64,000 bases of DNA, from IMG/VR virus record IMGVR_UViG_3300046648_000213, positions 19,210-83,209 of that record; one strand, written 5' to 3'. The notes under the pieces are model-generated. The model did no database searches, was not told where the DNA came from, and worked only from the letters and a program-made list of their open reading frames with translations. Below, piece by piece: positions 1 through 9,465 of the stretch. Position 1 is the stretch's first letter. The number at the start of each line of letters is the position of its first letter. The stretch is from a virus. A program made the position numbers and the translations under genes.

Positions 1-1503
1 GCCCCAATACACCATGCCGCGGAAGACAGCGGCGAGGTCGGCCAGCACCTTCCACGCATCCTCCTCCTGCTGCAGGTAGCAGTTGCAGGTGAAGCGCGGC
101 TCGTACGTCTTGTTTCCGGCCTCGTCGAGGAAGCCGGTCGGGACCAGCTGATCGCAGTAAGCGGCGATCGAGTACAGCTGCCACTTATCGATGTGCGTTT
201 CGTCGATGTAGTTGCCGAGCCCGTAGCGCTTGTTCGTCGCGAGGTCGTAGAAAATCCACGCCGGGTTGTCCGTCCACGCGACCTTGAAGGTGCCGTCCCA
301 CGTGCCGTTGTAGCCACGACTGGCCGGGTCATAGTTCGACGGCACCTTAACCTTGATGCCGTAGATATGGTACGAGCGCCGGGGAATTGAACTGAACTGA
401 GTTGCATCGACTCGAAGTCCGACGATCGCCGACAGCGGGTAGCGCAGCTTGGCTTCAATGACCTCGGTGTACGAGTCCCAATACAGGTCGTTCGTGACGT
501 TCGACTTCACGTTGTCCGGCGTGTCGCGCACGAGGCGGATCGACCACGGGGCCTGCCCGGTGAGCGGCATGTAGAAGCTGCGCTCGTACTTAGCTGTCGT
601 CTTGCCGGAGATCGTGTCGGTGTTCGACGTGCCAGGCACGCGCCCGCCGTAGATGTAGATGTCTCCGTTGCCGCCGGTCTTCGTGAGCCGCACCTCGTAC
701 TGGCCGTTCACGAGCGGAATGTCGATCACGCGGGCCGACTTCTTCATCTGCAGAAGGGCCGACTGCGAGCCGGAGCTCGACATGCCGGCCGAGGCGTTCC
801 CCGAGTTGGCCTCATAGGTCAACTGGATGTCGAGGTCGCTCTTGTTGATCGTCTCGGTGGTGTAGGTCACCCACTCCGTCGTTCCCACAAGCCTGTAGTC
901 AAGCTGGTACGAGACGTTTCCGTTGCCGTCCCAACCGAGCGCCACGCCGATGCCGTAGGCGGCAGACGGTGCTTGCCACTGGTATTGGTGCATGCCGGTG
1001 ACCGCGTTCGACCATGATGAGCCGACCGGCATCGGGACGAAGGGGCCTCCGCCGTTCGAGAGCTCGACGTGGTACGAGACGGACGAGCCGTGAATGTCGC
1101 CTGTGCCGGTGTCCGTTGAAGTCAGCGCCGGTACGCTCACCGTGAGCCGCACCGCGTTGGTTTCCGGATTCGTGATCGTGCGCACGAGCGGCGTCTGCGC
1201 GGACACCTTTTGTCCGACAGTGACTTCGTTCTCCGCTTCCGGAAAGCCAGCGATGTACGCCTGATCCGCCGTGCCGGTACGCACGTCGACGCGCACATTG
1301 GAGAAGTTCCACGAGCCGTCCGTCGCCTGGAGCGGCGTGTCGTCGAGATAAATGGACTGGAGGCCGTTGACCAGACCGCCGATCTCACCCTCGCTCAACA
1401 GGTCGAGCACGCGCGCGTACTCGGAGGATCGCAGCGTATTGGGGTCTTCGTTTCCGCCGCCGCCCCCGCCGCCCTTGTAGCCGATGATTCCTTTACGTGC
1501 CAA
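1..1503 (-). CDS. J: Tail tip / host-specificity protein (lambda gpJ-like), partial
   Basis: Central tail-tip protein that closes the tail tube and contacts the host receptor. Only the N-terminal 501 codons are in the window; the gene runs off the left edge. The start is a TTG at 1503, overlapping the end of gene I by 11 bases, with an AGGAG about nine bases upstream. The N-terminus begins ARKGIIGYKGG, followed by a glycine run, then SSEYARVLDLLSEGEIGGLV, which matches the start of lambda J-type proteins. The last codons read in the window (AWKVLADLAAVFRGMVYWG) also fit this family. Family assignment is secure; receptor specificity cannot be judged because the C-terminus is missing. Confidence 0.9.
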   Translation of the reverse strand, partial: MARKGIIGYKGGGGGGGNEDPNTLRSSEYARVLDLLSEGEIGGLVNGLQSIYLDDTPLQATDGSWNFSNVRVDVRTGTADQAYIAGFPEAENEVTVGQKVSAQTPLVRTITNPETNAVRLTVSVPALTSTDTGTGDIHGSSVSYHVELSNGGGPFVPMPVGSSWSNAVTGMHQYQWQAPSAAYGIGVALGWDGNGNVSYQLDYRLVGTTEWVTYTTETINKSDLDIQLTYEANSGNASAGMSSSGSQSALLQMKKSARVIDIPLVNGQYEVRLTKTGGNGDIYIYGGRVPGTSNTDTISGKTTAKYERSFYMPLTGQAPWSIRLVRDTPDNVKSNVTNDLYWDSYTEVIEAKLRYPLSAIVGLRVDATQFSSIPRRSYHIYGIKVKVPSNYDPASRGYNGTWDGTFKVAWTDNPAWIFYDLATNKRYGLGNYIDETHIDKWQLYSIAAYCDQLVPTGFLDEAGNKTYEPRFTCNCYLQQEEDAWKVLADLAAVFRGMVYWG

Positions 1504-2104
1504 GGGGAATGTCTCCTGCTTCGAGGCCGGCGGAGATCACTTGCGAGCCGACAACCATCTTTCCGTAGCAGAGCGGTACGGGAGAGCCTTGCGCCGTCGT
1601 ATTGACCGCGCCGGAGAACGAATAGGACGGTTGCTGATTGGCTGCGTTGCGCAACGTCGGCGCGCGGTTGCCGAGCAGCAGGGCCGAGATGCCACCCATG
1701 ACAAGTCCGACCGTGACTGCCGATACCGTCGAGGCGGACATGACCGTCGCGCCGGCGATGACCAGCGCCCCGCCCGCGCCCATCGTGCAGACGGTCAGCG
1801 CGACCGCTGCGGCGATCATCAGAATGCCGGCGACTGCGCCGCTCTTCTGACCGCGCACGACAGGCGAGATGCGGATCGTCTCCGCTCCGGTCGGGCTGAG
1901 GAACGTGTCCTCGCCGATCGGGCGGTTGTCGACGAACACGCGGTAGGAAAGCCCTTTTTGGGCGGCTTGTGCGAGGTGGGCGACGAAGCCCTTATTGTTC
2001 GCGGCGAGCGCTCGAAACGCTTCGGCCGGCGTGCGAATGTCGAATCGCCACTCCCGGCCGAACTTCTTCCCGAGCGCGCCCGACAGTTTGACTGTTCGGA
2101 GCAC
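1493..2104 (-). CDS. I: Tail assembly protein I
   Basis: Small tail-tip assembly protein of the lambda gpI family, 203 residues. The N-terminal half is a ubiquitin-like fold segment (FDIRTPAEAFRALAANNKGF); a hydrophobic, glycine-rich stretch follows (about residues 90-150, GAVAGILMIAAAVALTV), then a short C-terminal domain. The start is GTG at 2104, preceded by an AAGGAG. It sits between K and J as in lambda and overlaps J. In lambda, I acts during tip assembly but is not abundant in the virion; the same role is inferred here. Confidence 0.85.
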   Translation of the reverse strand: MLRTVKLSGALGKKFGREWRFDIRTPAEAFRALAANNKGFVAHLAQAAQKGLSYRVFVDNRPIGEDTFLSPTGAETIRISPVVRGQKSGAVAGILMIAAAVALTVCTMGAGGALVIAGATVMSASTVSAVTVGLVMGGISALLLGNRAPTLRNAANQQPSYSFSGAVNTTAQGSPVPLCYGKMVVGSQVISAGLEAGDIPLGT

Positions 2105-2125
2105 GGCCTCTCCTTATTCTTGTTT

Positions 2126-2848
2126 TTATAGAAGGCTCTTGTGGCGGTACACCCCGCGCGTCAGCCTGCGCCACGAGTCGGTGTACACCTCTCTGACCGA
2201 CATTCTATTGTAGAGGTGGTGAATGATCCAGTTGCGAGAAGCGTCGGCGTAGACCGCGCCGTGGTTCGGCGTGCGCGCACCGATCTGCATCAGAATGCCG
2301 TCGTGCTCGCGCAGATCGCTGATCGGCACCTGCACGAAGCCGGCCTCGTCCATGTACTTCAGGTACGGGTTCTCGTCTCCGGGACGCATCCACCAGTGGT
2401 CTTTGCGCGGGAAGTCCGGGAGCTTGATGCCGAGCACCTCGTCGTAGTAGTCGCGCACCAGCGCCCAACAGTCGAGCACGCCGTGATAGAAGTTGCGGCC
2501 GATCAGTGGTGCTTTCCATCCGGACGGCTGAAGGTCGAAAACCGCACCGCCAGGCCACGCCATGATGTGCCACGGCACCGCCATCTCCTCGCACGCGACG
2601 CGATCCGCGTCGGACGGCAGCGGGCTCGCGTTCGGATGCGTGTGGCAAACGGCGATGATCTCGCCTTCACTCTCCGCGCGCGCGAGCTCCTCGCCCGATA
2701 TTTCGAAGCCCTTCGTCGGATCGTACGCAACGTTCTGGCAAGCGCGGAACACCTCCGCGCCGTTGACGAGCATGACAAGTCCGCACGCCTCCTTCGGAAA
2801 CTCAGCTTCTGCGAGCCGCTTGAATTCGTTCAGGGTCTGTTCGTTCAT
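2126..2848 (-). CDS. K: Tail tip protein K: JAB/MPN metallopeptidase plus NlpC/P60 domain
   Basis: Two-domain tail-tip protein, 240 residues. The N-terminal Mov34/JAB domain shows FPKEACGLV and the metal-binding pattern HTHP...S...SDAD (about residues 73-86). The C-terminal NlpC/P60 peptidase shows a catalytic-type cysteine in YHGVLDCWALVRDYY and a histidine in NHGAVY. The start chosen is ATG at 2848, which overlaps the TGA of L by one base; a longer upstream reading would run into L. K-type proteins act in tip assembly and possibly in local peptidoglycan cleavage during injection. Catalytic activity is inferred from intact motifs. Confidence 0.9.
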   Translation of the reverse strand: MNEQTLNEFKRLAEAEFPKEACGLVMLVNGAEVFRACQNVAYDPTKGFEISGEELARAESEGEIIAVCHTHPNASPLPSDADRVACEEMAVPWHIMAWPGGAVFDLQPSGWKAPLIGRNFYHGVLDCWALVRDYYDEVLGIKLPDFPRKDHWWMRPGDENPYLKYMDEAGFVQVPISDLREHDGILMQIGARTPNHGAVYADASRNWIIHHLYNRMSVREVYTDSWRRLTRGVYRHKSLL

Positions 2849-3549
2849 CACGCTTGGTTCATGAATTGAGAGGCGGGGAATCCGCCGTACGGCAGGATCG
2901 CCGTGGCGCCCCATCGGCACTTGCACCCTGTCGGCGTCTTCGGGCACTGGTCCTTCGCCGCGTCGGTCGTCGGCTGATTGTTGATGTCATACATGCTGCC
3001 CGCGTACCCGCAACCTTCCTTACGGTAGGTGAAGGTGCAGACATTCGCGATGACCTTGCGCCCCGGCACCTTGACGCCAGTCACCTCGCTCGCCGGCCCG
3101 AGCTCAAGCTGCACGATCAGGTTGTTGTCCTTCGCCTTGCGGGTCACGAAGTAGATGTCGACCGGGTACTCAGCCGTGGGGTCCGCGTACGGATTCACTC
3201 CGCCTTCGAAGTTCACCGCGTCGAGGTACTTGTACGGAACCCGGTGCCGCGTCACCCGCGCGTTGATGTAATCGTTCAGGCTTTTGATAAGCTGGCCGAT
3301 CACGCCATCGATATTGAACAAGGTGAGCGTCGGCTGCGGCAGCCGGTTCTGGCCATCGAACTCGAAGCCTTCCGCCTGGACAGGGAAGGGCGTGTACGTC
3401 ACGTTCTGCCAAACGACCGGCTGCTTCATCTCGTTCGAGCCGGCGTAAAAGTGGAACACGTCTCCGCCGAACGACGTGCCGTCGAGCTCGAAGAGGACGA
3501 TCTCGGCCGTCGTCTCGAGCTTGCTGTAATAGTCGAGGCTCAGGCTCAT
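2848..3549 (-). CDS. L: Minor tail protein L
   Basis: Lambda gpL-like tail-tip protein, 233 residues. The C-terminal third contains four conserved-looking cysteines (CTFTYRKEGCGY, DQCPKTPTGCKCRWG); in lambda the equivalent cysteines hold an iron-sulphur cluster. The N-terminal domain carries FELDGTSFGGDVFHFYAG, typical of the family. The ATG overlaps the stop of M by four bases, so the two are translationally coupled. Order M-L-K-I-J is exactly that of lambda. Confidence 0.9.
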   Translation of the reverse strand: MSLSLDYYSKLETTAEIVLFELDGTSFGGDVFHFYAGSNEMKQPVVWQNVTYTPFPVQAEGFEFDGQNRLPQPTLTLFNIDGVIGQLIKSLNDYINARVTRHRVPYKYLDAVNFEGGVNPYADPTAEYPVDIYFVTRKAKDNNLIVQLELGPASEVTGVKVPGRKVIANVCTFTYRKEGCGYAGSMYDINNQPTTDAAKDQCPKTPTGCKCRWGATAILPYGGFPASQFMNQA

Positions 3550-3887
3550 GGGTTCAAGTCCTCCACGAAGGTGCCGGTGAAGGTGTTGCCGTTGAACTCA
3601 TCGAACGACACCTGCCACTGCTTGCAGGTCCACTTCCGCTGCGTTTTGCGCGGCGGTGTCCAGAGAAAGGAGACTGCCCCCTTTCTCGCTGCGAGCCATT
3701 CGTCGATCGCGTCCGCGTCCGCGTCGCTCAGCACGTTGATGGTGATGGCGTAGGTGAGCGGTGCGTTGTTGATGCCATCGGGCGCGCGCCCGATGTATCC
3801 GTCCCCGAACTTGACTTCCCTGACCGTAGGCTGCCGGGTCAGGTTCGTCGAGTAGGACGGCTTCCACGTGAAGTCGTCAGCTGCCAT
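3546..3887 (-). CDS. M: Minor tail protein M
   Basis: Lambda gpM-like tail-tip protein of 113 residues. The sequence FTWKPSYSTNLTRQPTVREVKFGDGYIGR followed by TYAITINVLSDADADAIDEWL is the characteristic family pattern (shown here in pieces). It starts seven bases downstream of the tape-measure stop and overlaps L. No good ribosome site precedes it, so translation may depend on ribosomes leaving the tape-measure gene. Confidence 0.85.
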   Translation of the reverse strand: MAADDFTWKPSYSTNLTRQPTVREVKFGDGYIGRAPDGINNAPLTYAITINVLSDADADAIDEWLAARKGAVSFLWTPPRKTQRKWTCKQWQVSFDEFNGNTFTGTFVEDLNP

Positions 3888-3893
3888 TTTTTA

Positions 3894-6800
3894 TTATCGT
3901 TTGTTGAGCAAGCCGCCCGGTTTCATCTCAGTGTTCAGTTGCTGCTGCACCAACTGCTTCACACTGTTCGCGAGCTTCGTCCACTGCGAGTTGTTCACGT
4001 CACCGAGTCCGCTGCCGCCGGAGGAGTCGCTGCTGCTCGACGCTCCGTTGCTGCCGCCGACGTTGATCGTGATCTGCACGTTATTCTGGTTCGCACCGCC
4101 CGAGCCGTCAACCGGGGCAAGGCTCCTCATCTGCTCCTTCGTGAATACGCCTTCACCCTGCTTCGCGATGATCGGCACCTCGTCACCGACGATGCCGCCG
4201 GTGTGGAAGCGCGGCGCACCGGAGAACAGACTGCTGCTCACCGACTTCGACGGATTGTCGGAGACGCCAACGATACCGCCGCTGTGCTTGGTGCCGACCG
4301 CCGCAGTGAACAGCGAGCTCGCCCCCATCGTGATTCCGCCGGCGATACCAGCGATCGCCTTCTCGATCGCGATCTTTGCGAGCATCTCGAGAATCGACGC
4401 GCCGAGCTCCTTCCACTGCGCCTTCTGGCCCATCACCATCCTCGTGAGGCTGTTGGTGAGGCCGTCCATTGCCGACGTCCAGACACCAGCCACCGCCTTC
4501 GCCGCGTTCTCGTGCTGGTCCTGATACTGCTGCGTCGCGCGCTGCATCTGCTCCATGACGCTGTGCTCTTGATCGTACGATGCGGCCACCTCGTCTACGG
4601 CCTGCTTCTCAGCGGTTGCACGGTTTACCTTCAGCGCATCGAGCGCGTCTTGCGCCTTCGATAGCGACAACCCCTTGGCCTTGAGATCGTTAAGGTGCTG
4701 CTCGGCCGCAGCGATCGCCGGGTTGTACTGCTGATCGACCTTGAACGTCGCGTTGGACTTGTCGGCGTCGAGCTTCGACATCCCGAAAGTGGCGCGCTTC
4801 TGCGCGGATTTTTCAGCCGCAGTGTCTCCTTTGGCGCGCAACTCGGCCGCCTGCACGCGCGAGAGGTTCAGGTAAAGTTCGTCGAGTTCCCTGTTGGCGC
4901 TCTCCGTCTGTTCGGTGAGCAGTTGAACTGGTGACTTACCGACAGCCCCGGCGCGGCGCCAGGAGTCCATCGCAGCGGTAGCTGCCTTCAGGCGCTCCGC
5001 CACACCTTCCTCGCTCAACTCAAGCTGGAGGTTGTCGATTGCCGCGTTCTTCGTCGACTTGCGCGTGAGTTCAAGTGCTTCAGTTTTTTCCTTCAGCGCG
5101 CGAATTTCCTTCTCGCCGGACTCTACCGCCGAGCCGATCTTCTTGTCCGCGCCAATGAAGTTGTCTATGGCTCGCTGGTCCTTCAACCTCTGCGCGTTGC
5201 TTTGCTCGACCTCAACCCGCGTCCGGGCATCCTTCTCCACCCGGTTGATTTCGTCCTGCGCTTCCTTATCTCGCGCAGTTGCGCGCAGCGCCTCGAGTGC
5301 TGAAATGAGCTTGCGCTCCGCTGCAATGTCGGCGGCGATGCGGCGGCTCTGGATAGCATCAGTCTGTGCGAGATACTCCCCATCCTCGAGCAGCTTCGCC
5401 TTATTCAGTTCGTCAGCGATCTTCTGCTGGTCGCGCGCGGCGGACTCGGCAAGTGTCGTCTCGTTCTTGTACGCGTCGCGCGCATTCGACACGCGGTCGA
5501 CCCAAAGGCGCTGCGCGGCGGCTGCGGCTTCCTTGTCCGCCGGCTGATGCGTTTCGGTGCCGTACTGTTGCGTACCTACCGCCGTGGCCTTCGCGTCGCC
5601 GTCTGCGGCGGCCTGCAGCTTTTCGGCCTCGTGCACTGCCGTGACGAACTTTTCACGGTCGGACTGCAGCGTCGAGAGCAGCTTCTTCGAGATTTCGTCG
5701 CTGTAGCCCTTCAACTGGCTGATGCGGTAGTCAAGGTCGCCGGCAACGTTCGCCTGCGCCATCTTTCCGTTCAGGCTCATGTCGAGCGGCTGCTTGAGCA
5801 ACTCCTCCGACTTCGCCGCCGCCGCGCGCGCGTCATTCTGCTCGCGCTCGCGTCGCTCCTTCATGCGCTGGTCGTTGATGACCCCGCCGAGCCAGGACGA
5901 ATCGCCGACCTCTGACTTTCCGTGGCCGGGGCCGACGCCGTTGGCCGGATCGAACACCTTGTTCCAAGCGTTCGCGATCGCGCTCGTCACGCCCGCCGTG
6001 TGCAGGGCAATACGGTCGAGCACGCCCTTCACGCCGAGCTCGAACGTCTTCCACCCGGACTCCTGCTTGCGCAGGCTATCCTCGGTGACGCGCTCCGCCT
6101 GCGCGTACGACGTCGCCGCCTTGATGACCATCTGGTCGAACTGCTCGTTCTCGACTCGGCCCCACTCGGCGTAGATTTTCTTGACGTTATCGATGAAAGC
6201 GGCGAGCGCGGTTTCCTTGTCGCCGCTGCTCTGCTGATAAGCGCGCAACGCGTCGTTTAGGTGCGTGCGCAGCGCAGTGAACTCCATGCTGTTCAACTGC
6301 TGCTGATGCTCGTAGTCCTTATTGCGCGAATCCACGCGCCGCGCGTCGAAGTCCTGCTGCAGATGACCGAGCGAGTCGTAGTGCGGCTTGGCCTTCTCCA
6401 TCGTGGTCGCCAGCTTGGCCTGCACATTGTCGGCGGCCAGATACACCGTGTCCTCGAGGCCCTTGAACGCCGCTGCCGTACCGGAGACGGACTGCTTGCC
6501 GTCGTCGGCGAACGCCCACCACGCGACGCCTGCCGCGACGAGCGCGCCGACGAGCAGCGACAGCCCGCCGGTCGCCGCCGCGAGAGTCGCAGCCTCGACT
6601 TCTTCGGCAGTCGCCAGCGACACGAAGCCGATCCGCACGAAGTCCAGCGCCTTGCGCAGGTTCATGAAACCCGTGACGGCGGCGCCAGCAACGTCGCCAG
6701 CAAGCATGCCGGCCTTCAGCGCGATGTACGCCTTCGCCACGGCTTCGACCGCCGGACCGGCCTTGATGAGCTCCTCGACAAGGTGTGCGACGCTCGATGC

Positions 6801-9371
6801 GGTGGAGTTGACGCCGTTGCGGAACTCAGCCGATGCAAACGTCTGCTTCAGGTAGACGGCGAGATCGTGCATGCCGCCCGAGTTGCTCTGGAACGCGGAG
6901 ATCAAGTCGGCCTGGAGCGTGTTCATCGCCTCGGACAACTGACCCTTCGTCGTGTCCTTCAATTCGGACGCGGCGCGCTGCATGAAGCCAAGGTTGTCGG
7001 AGGCGTGCAGCAGCTGCTCGTTGATGCCCTGCAGTTCCCCCTTCGCGCCCTCGAGCAGCGTCAGCAGCACCTTGCCGCCGCGCTGGCCTGCGATCTCGTT
7101 GATGAAGTTGTTCTGGCCTTGCTGCGTCTGCGTGCTCAGCTTGGCCTTCATCTCCTCGATGATTGAGACGATGCTGCGGAAGCGGCCTTCCGAGTCGTAC
7201 ATCTCGACGCCGAGCGCTTGGATCGCCTTGCGCGCCGCAGACGTGCGGCCCATCAGGTCCTCCATCATCGCGCGGATCGCCGTACCCGCCGCGGAGCCGC
7301 CGATGTTCTTCCGGCCGAGCTCCACGAGCACCGCGCCGGTTTCTTCCATCGAGATGTTGAAGCGCGACGCGATGCTCGAGGCTTGCTTCATCGACTCGCC
7401 GATCGCTTCGGGCGTTTGCCGCGCGAGCTTACCGGCCTTCGCGAACACGTCGCCGATATGCGGCAGGTCAGCGGCTGTCTCCTTGAACGCTGTCATCGAA
7501 CCGAGCAACAGATTCGTGCCAGTCTTCGCGTCCGTCTCGCCGACCTGCGCGAAGTTCATCGCCGCCGGCAGCGCGCGCAGCGAGTCCTGCGCCGACAGAC
7601 CGGCCTGCGCGAGCGTGCGCATCGCCGTCGCAAGGTCAAGGCTGCTCGCCATCATGCTGCTGGACATCTCGAGCACGCGGCGGCCGGCGGACTCCATCGT
7701 CTCGCCAGTCGCTTCCGAGATGACCTGCACGAACTTCATCTGGTATTCGAATTCGCTGCCGGCCTTCACCGCCTGCACAAGCGCGGAGGCAAGTCCGAAG
7801 CCCGCTGCCATGCCCGCCGTCTGCGTAAGCATGCCGACGCCGCCGCCGAAGCCGGAAGACAGCCCCTTGTTGAGGCCGGCCATCTGCGTGCTAACCTCAG
7901 CCGCCTGGACGCGCTGCAGGCGCAGAGCCTCAGTGTGCTCGACGGTGGCCGCAGTCCCCTTGGCCTGTGCCGCTGCCTCCTGCTCGAGCTCGATGCGCAG
8001 CTGGTGGACGTTCGCGGCTGCCGCTACGGCTGCCGATCCGTAGCGCGCGATCGCCGCTTCTTCGGAGACGCCGCCCGCCATCGCGAGGCCGGCCGACTCC
8101 GCCGTGCGCAGGCGCGAGCGCGGGGAGGAGGTCGCGAAGGACGCATTCCTGAACGCGTCCGCGTCCGCCATCTTCTCCGCGGCCCACCGCTCGTTCTGCA
8201 ACATCAGATCGAGCGCCTGCTTCTGCGCCGCGAGGCGCTTCTCGTCCGACCAGCGCTCGCGCTGCGCGAGCATATCGAGCGCCTGCGCTTGCGCCTCGAG
8301 GCGCTTCTCCGCGCCCCAACGTTCCTGCTGCGCCATCAGGTCGACAGCTTCGACCTGCGCTTTGATGCGCTTCTCTTCGGACCAGCGATCCCGCTGCGCG
8401 AGCAGGTCCAGCGCCTCAGTCTGAGCCTGAAGGCGCTTCTCCGCGCCCCAACGCTCCTGCTGCGCAATAAGGTCAATGGCTTGATTCTGTGCCGAGACGC
8501 GCTTCTCAGCGGACCAGCGCTCGTTCTGCGCGATCACGTCGAGCGCTTCGAGTTGCGCCTGAAGGCGCTTCTCTGCGCCCCAACGCTCCTGCTGCGCCAT
8601 AACGTCGATGGCTTCGTTCTGCGCGGCGATGCGCTTCTCAACGCTCCATCGCTCGTTCTGCGCAATGACGTCCAGCGCCTCGAGTTGCGCCTGCAGGCGC
8701 TTCTCCGCGCCCCAACGCTCCTGCTGTGCGAGCAGGTCGAGGGCTTGTACCTGTGCCTGAATGCGCTTGTCTTCCGACCAGCGCTCCTGCTGCGCCAGCA
8801 CGTCAAGTGCCTCTACCTGCGCCTGAAGGCGCTTCTCCGCGCCCCAACGCTCCTGCTGCGCCATGACGTCTAGCGCCTGCATCTGGACGCGAATCTTCGC
8901 CTGCTCGCCGGCCTCAAGCGCGGCAAGTTCCACCTGCTGCCGCTGGTCCGCACCCTCGAGCGAGTTATAGACGTTCGCGCCGGTGCGCCCGAGCACGCTG
9001 TTGCGCGCGTTCAGGATGTCCGCGCGCTGCTTGGCGATCGCTTCGAGCTTCGCGTTGAGGTTGGCCTGCGTGCGAAGCTGCTCATCGGCAGCCTCCGTCG
9101 CCGCCTTCGCTTCGGCCTTCGCCGACGCCGCGACGCCCGACGCCCGCCGCTCGGCAGACGCGAGCACCGATTGCGTCATCGCATCGGTCGCTTGCGTGAC
9201 TTCCACCTGCGCGGTGCGCGCGGCGGTCGCCGCTTCATTGCCGCTCACGCGAACGGCGTTCGCGAGGAGGGCAGAGGCGGAGGTGATCTGATCGGTGAGG
9301 CCCTTGACCGACTCCTGAAGCTGCTTCAGGGCCGATACGTCTGCCTCGATTTTGAGGGTGAGTTGCGACAA
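3894..9371 (-). CDS. H: Tape measure protein with 22-residue repeat array
   Basis: Tail length determinant, 1825 residues, far longer than lambda H, implying a long tail. Regions in order: N-terminal helical segment; about residues 163-405, eleven near-identical 22-residue repeats each carrying ERW or DRW; about 500-850, the TP901-type tape-measure core (EFEYQMKFVQVISEATGETMESAGRRV); hydrophobic segments near 890-960; long coiled-coil stretches; glycine/serine-rich C-terminus. The start is TTG at 9371 behind an AAGAAGGGGG. A terminator-like hairpin lies between this gene and G/T. Function is secure; the repeat is discussed separately. Confidence 0.95.
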   Translation of the reverse strand: MSQLTLKIEADVSALKQLQESVKGLTDQITSASALLANAVRVSGNEAATAARTAQVEVTQATDAMTQSVLASAERRASGVAASAKAEAKAATEAADEQLRTQANLNAKLEAIAKQRADILNARNSVLGRTGANVYNSLEGADQRQQVELAALEAGEQAKIRVQMQALDVMAQQERWGAEKRLQAQVEALDVLAQQERWSEDKRIQAQVQALDLLAQQERWGAEKRLQAQLEALDVIAQNERWSVEKRIAAQNEAIDVMAQQERWGAEKRLQAQLEALDVIAQNERWSAEKRVSAQNQAIDLIAQQERWGAEKRLQAQTEALDLLAQRDRWSEEKRIKAQVEAVDLMAQQERWGAEKRLEAQAQALDMLAQRERWSDEKRLAAQKQALDLMLQNERWAAEKMADADAFRNASFATSSPRSRLRTAESAGLAMAGGVSEEAAIARYGSAAVAAAANVHQLRIELEQEAAAQAKGTAATVEHTEALRLQRVQAAEVSTQMAGLNKGLSSGFGGGVGMLTQTAGMAAGFGLASALVQAVKAGSEFEYQMKFVQVISEATGETMESAGRRVLEMSSSMMASSLDLATAMRTLAQAGLSAQDSLRALPAAMNFAQVGETDAKTGTNLLLGSMTAFKETAADLPHIGDVFAKAGKLARQTPEAIGESMKQASSIASRFNISMEETGAVLVELGRKNIGGSAAGTAIRAMMEDLMGRTSAARKAIQALGVEMYDSEGRFRSIVSIIEEMKAKLSTQTQQGQNNFINEIAGQRGGKVLLTLLEGAKGELQGINEQLLHASDNLGFMQRAASELKDTTKGQLSEAMNTLQADLISAFQSNSGGMHDLAVYLKQTFASAEFRNGVNSTASSVAHLVEELIKAGPAVEAVAKAYIALKAGMLAGDVAGAAVTGFMNLRKALDFVRIGFVSLATAEEVEAATLAAATGGLSLLVGALVAAGVAWWAFADDGKQSVSGTAAAFKGLEDTVYLAADNVQAKLATTMEKAKPHYDSLGHLQQDFDARRVDSRNKDYEHQQQLNSMEFTALRTHLNDALRAYQQSSGDKETALAAFIDNVKKIYAEWGRVENEQFDQMVIKAATSYAQAERVTEDSLRKQESGWKTFELGVKGVLDRIALHTAGVTSAIANAWNKVFDPANGVGPGHGKSEVGDSSWLGGVINDQRMKERREREQNDARAAAAKSEELLKQPLDMSLNGKMAQANVAGDLDYRISQLKGYSDEISKKLLSTLQSDREKFVTAVHEAEKLQAAADGDAKATAVGTQQYGTETHQPADKEAAAAAQRLWVDRVSNARDAYKNETTLAESAARDQQKIADELNKAKLLEDGEYLAQTDAIQSRRIAADIAAERKLISALEALRATARDKEAQDEINRVEKDARTRVEVEQSNAQRLKDQRAIDNFIGADKKIGSAVESGEKEIRALKEKTEALELTRKSTKNAAIDNLQLELSEEGVAERLKAATAAMDSWRRAGAVGKSPVQLLTEQTESANRELDELYLNLSRVQAAELRAKGDTAAEKSAQKRATFGMSKLDADKSNATFKVDQQYNPAIAAAEQHLNDLKAKGLSLSKAQDALDALKVNRATAEKQAVDEVAASYDQEHSVMEQMQRATQQYQDQHENAAKAVAGVWTSAMDGLTNSLTRMVMGQKAQWKELGASILEMLAKIAIEKAIAGIAGGITMGASSLFTAAVGTKHSGGIVGVSDNPSKSVSSSLFSGAPRFHTGGIVGDEVPIIAKQGEGVFTKEQMRSLAPVDGSGGANQNNVQITINVGGSNGASSSSDSSGGSGLGDVNNSQWTKLANSVKQLVQQQLNTEMKPGGLLNKR
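8158..8884 (-). repeat. Tandem 66-bp coding repeat in the tape measure gene
   Basis: Eleven tandem 66-bp units encode 22-residue repeats of the form ALDxxAQxERWxxEKRxxAQ. Units mostly alternate between a GAEKRLQAQ version and an S-x-EKRI/V-x-AQ version, giving a 44-residue higher-order period. Reading frame is kept throughout. This looks like growth by in-frame duplication and would lengthen the tail in fixed steps. Confidence 0.9.
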
Positions 9372-9436
9372 ACGGCCCCCTTCTTATTGTTTTTTTAGGC
9401 GTTTTATGTTCCGCATTATCCTTTCCGGAGCATAAA

Positions 9437-9465
9437 AAAACCAGCCCGATTAGGGGCTGGTTTTC
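9437..9465 (-). terminator. Intrinsic terminator or attenuator between GT and the tape measure gene
   Basis: Stem CCAGCCC / GGGCTGG (9441-9447 with 9454-9460), six-base loop, extended by A:T pairs. On the minus strand it is followed by a run of seven T. It overlaps the last codons of T and precedes the tape measure start by about 65 bases. It would lower expression of the large, low-copy tape measure relative to the upstream tail genes. Confidence 0.75.

Noticed and set aside
1484-2131. Long plus-strand frames across the late genes
   Set aside because: Arginine-rich shadows caused by high GC at third positions of the minus-strand genes; no ribosome sites and low-information composition.
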